21,671 nucleotides of DNA from Spirogloea muscicola (lineage: Eukaryota; Streptophyta; Zygnematophyceae; Spirogloeales; Spirogloeaceae): positions 158,768 through 180,438 of the forward strand of contig WELB01000176.1 of assembly GCA_009602725.1 (NCBI GenBank), read 5' to 3'. The translations under genes and the position numbers were made by a program. The number at the start of each line of letters is the position of its first letter. Within the stretch, counting starts at the first letter, position 1. The notes under the pieces were generated by a model that searched no databases, was not told the DNA's origin, and saw only the letters and a list, made by a program, of their open reading frames with translations. Positions 19,650-21,671 of the stretch are shown here, piece by piece.

Positions 19650-20160
19650 AAAATTGCTAGCGTTGCTGGCGACGGAGGCGACGTTGGAGACGACGGAGGC
19701 CCTGGGCCCACCCATCCCGCGGGGCCCACGCCGGCCCGGCTGGACCAGGGACCGAGGGGGCGCGGTCATTGGCTACGTTTCCACGTGTGCGGGACCCCGT
19801 GGTCAGAGATGCGCACGTGCGCGGTCGCCGTCGGGAGTCGTGCCGCCGCCGACAGCCGAGCGGCGGCCCGCCCCCGACGGTCGGGCGGCACGCCGTCGAG
19901 TAGCCGTCGGGCTGGGCGGGCGCTGTGTCGGCGGGAGGCGGGAGCCCGACGATCAGGGCGGGCGAGGAATGGTCGGGTGAGGGGGCTTGTGTCGGCGGGC
20001 GGCGAGGGCCCGACCATCGGGCTGGCGGGGGATCGTCGGGCGGGGGCCGCCCACCTACTACCACACCGGCGGGCCGAATCCCCGGTGTCAGGCCGCGGGG
20101 GGGGGCCACTGGCGCCACGGGCGCGGGCCCCCCGCGCCTCCTCCCACCGCCCCGAGCACG
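19650..20160. other. very GC-rich block, long ORFs on both strands judged spurious
   Basis: Composition is dominated by CGG, GCC and GTCGGGC words. Overlapping open frames exist in most frames and both strands, as expected for stop-poor GC-rich DNA, and their peptides are Arg/Gly/Ala-rich with no domain. CCCGAC and GTCGGG words recur in inverted arrangement and could form several short stems. Confidence 0.55.
19924..20048. repeat. about 64-bp GC-rich tandem repeat, two copies
   Basis: TGTGTCGGCGGGAGGCGGGA at 19924 and TGTGTCGGCGGGCGGCGAGG at about 19988 start two diverged units. Each continues with a GCCCGACxATC block and ends near a GTCGGGnGxGGG stretch. The units differ by several substitutions and a few bases in length. 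Confidence 0.65.
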
Positions 20161-20216
20161 GAGCGCTCTTCCCCGCTCCTCCGCTCAGCTCATCTGTCTC
20201 GTTACTGCTGACAGGA

Positions 20217-20672
20217 GAGAGAAGGCGCGCGGGGCGCATGAATTGAAAAGGGAGGCCAATTCAAGCCAATACATTGTTCAGGCAGAGTCGAGTGCAGACT
20301 AAACAATGCTACATAATACGGAGACCTAATCTAAGGAACCTAAGATGACATTAGTACCCACGGGTGAGCACAAACAAATCTGACAAGCTAACTTGGGGAG
20401 CTGGAGCGCCGCCACGAAAGCCGGAGGCCTGACTTAGAGTGCGCTCTGCACGTTGATGAAGAGCCAATGCTTGCGAGCGCTGCAAACTAAGCGAGAGCCG
20501 CATTCTATAATATGCAACTAAGGCCTGCGGAATGCTGGAGTGGCCCAAGCTGCCCCCCCGACTTCGACGACGCGCATCAACCAGCCGGGCCAGATGCTGG
20601 ATCAGGAGGACCATTTCACGCCGTAGCCTCCATAAATATCCATGGCACACCGGTAAAGATGGTCCCCTCGAG
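20217..20672 (-). pseudogene. retroelement 3' end, tandem copy A, frameshifted
   Basis: Covers the last ~100 codons of the ORF (stop 20351-20353) and a 3' flank of about 135 nt ending GCCTTCTCTC on the minus strand. The C-terminal half is intact (YYRMRLSLSLQRSQALALHQ, SLSDLFVLTRGY). A one-base deletion relative to copy B, near 20605, shifts the upstream frame, so CAMDIYGGYGVKW is replaced by an unrelated peptide. No poly(A) tract marks the 3' end. Confidence 0.65.
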
Positions 20673-20673
20673 G

Positions 20674-21214
20674 GAGAGAAGGCGCGCGGGGCGCATGAAT
20701 TGAAAGGGAGGCCAATTCAAGCCAATACATTGTTCAGGCAGAGTCGAGTGCAGACTAAACAATGCTACATAATACGGAGACCTAATCTAAGGTACCTAAG
20801 ATGACATTAGTACCCACGGGTGAGCACAAACAAATCTGACAAGCTAACTTGGGGAGCTGGAGCGCCGCCACGAAAGCCGGAGGTCTGACTTAGAGCGCGC
20901 CCTGCACGTTGATGAAGATCCAATGCTTGCGAGCGCTGCAAACTAAGCGAGAGCCGCATTCTATAATATGCAACTAAGGCCTGCGGAATGCTGGAGTGGC
21001 CCAAGCTGCCCCCCCGACTTCGACGACGCGCATCAACCAGCCGGGCCAGATGCTGGATCAGGGAGGACCATTTCACGCCGTAGCCTCCATAGATATCCAT
21101 GGCACACGGGTAAAGATGGTCCCCTCGAGGATGATCATGGTAGTGCCGCTCAGGAGGGGGTGTCATTGGCGCGCCCCGCGTCTGCCTGGCCTGTGGCTCC
21201 GCTAACATCGTCAC
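20674..21214 (-). CDS. retroelement 3' end, tandem copy B, open C-terminal frame
   Basis: The frame is open for 135 residues from 21214 to the stop at 20807-20809: RHYHDHPRGDHLYPCAMDIY, then LIQHLARLVDARRRSRGG, then VAYYRMRLSLSLQRSQALDL, then SLSDLFVLTRGY-stop. Its 3' flank (to 20674) is nearly identical to that of copy A and abuts copy A's truncated start directly. It extends further upstream than copy A (about 85 nt of extra open frame). No catalytic domain is present, so it is a 5'-truncated copy; the in-frame start is probably not biologically meaningful. Confidence 0.6.
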
Positions 21215-21375
21215 GAAAGGTGGCTCTCCCAGAGAGAGAGAGACGCTTCCAGGAGAGAAGGCGGTGGCTGGGAGAGCCTAGGAAATGGAATGAGTTCGAA
21301 GGGGCTAGGGGAAGCGCTACAGGTCGCACAGAGGGGGGCAAGGGCTGTGAACAGCCAGCCAGCCAGCCCGAGAAG
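21215..21375 (-). repeat. hairpin motif H, two inverted copies
   Basis: On the minus strand, GGCTGTTCACAGCCCTTGCC (around 21335-21360) and GGCTCTCCCAGCCACCGCC (around 21258-21278) with CTCCTGGAAGCG follow the H pattern of the 10-12 kb array. A (CAGC)n run at about 21352-21366 extends the first. They lie upstream of copy B in its own orientation, so H is present on both sides of some retroelement tails. Confidence 0.55.
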
Positions 21376-21379
21376 GCTG

Positions 21380-21671
21380 GACAAGGCTCGAGGACACGCT
21401 TTGTATGCACCTGGCTGCCCTTCACAGCCGCTCGTTGCATAGCAGCAGCCGCATTCCCTTCCCCGGAGGGCCCCCGCCGCCATTGCTCGCCCACAAGCAC
21501 GGAGCTCTCTCCCCCGCAGCGGGACCCACGACCTCGCCGGCTGAGCCACTCGCCGCCGCAAGGACGCTGGCTGCCGCCGCCGCCGCTGCCGCGCCGAAGA
21601 GCCTGGCCTGCCCTCTGCGGGCTTCGCCGCCGGCCGCGAGGCTCTCGGGGACGAGGGGGCGCGGCCGCGGC
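21380..21671. other. GC-rich edge, possible start of a further gene, unassigned
   Basis: Rich in GCC and CGC triplets; open on both strands and without a recognisable motif. Its composition resembles the first exon of the window (1-116), so it could be an exon-rich 5' gene region, but nothing decides strand or frame. Confidence 0.3.

Noticed and set aside
19629-20246. Long plus-strand ORF in the GC-rich block
   Set aside because: Arg/Gly-rich low-complexity peptide, with rival ORFs in other frames and on the other strand; GC-rich DNA lacks stops by chance.

Overview
This looks like nuclear DNA from an intron-dense, moderately GC-rich eukaryote, most likely a green alga (chlorophyte; a trebouxiophyte is a guess). 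Coding segments are short, separated by roughly 100-450 nt introns with GT donors and mostly TGCAG-type acceptors. One gene encodes a proline-rich hinge joined to a parallel beta-helix, an architecture typical of algal extracellular-matrix proteins. TGTAA, the chlorophyte polyadenylation signal, occurs downstream of two units. There are no bacterial-type operons, rRNAs or recognisable tRNAs. Family assignments come from remembered conserved blocks; no search was run.

Layout. (1) 1-9244, + strand: most of a WASH-complex subunit 4 (WASHC4/SWIP) orthologue in about 25 exons. The 5' end lies outside the window and the stop is at 9242-9244. The proposed exons total 3024 nt with consistent phase. 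(2) 9245-12490: repeat-rich DNA. It holds a decayed copy of a retroelement-type ORF 3' end, then a degenerate array (spacing about 150 nt and multiples) built from a short hairpin motif and the C-terminal coding tail of the same ORF family. (3) 12490-13105: GC-rich DNA with one N, probably the unresolved 5' part of the next gene. (4) 13106-14730, + strand: a WD40 protein resembling the TFIIIC subunit GTF3C2, incomplete at both ends, with a candidate 16-nt intron. (5) 14733-17509, + strand: a proline-rich plus beta-helix protein whose 5' end abuts the WD40 gene in an impossible frame, so the junction is broken, rearranged or misassembled. (6) 17510-18440: mainly non-coding on +, with protein-like stretches on the - strand. 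(7) 18440-21370: several 5'-truncated copies of the retroelement ORF tail on both strands, including a 457-bp head-to-tail duplication, plus a very GC-rich block with a roughly 64-bp tandem repeat. (8) 21380-21671: GC-rich, unassigned edge.

The three genes have unrelated roles: endosomal actin regulation, RNA polymerase III initiation if the TFIIIC call is right, and cell surface or matrix. The spaces between them are filled largely by one retroelement-tail family.
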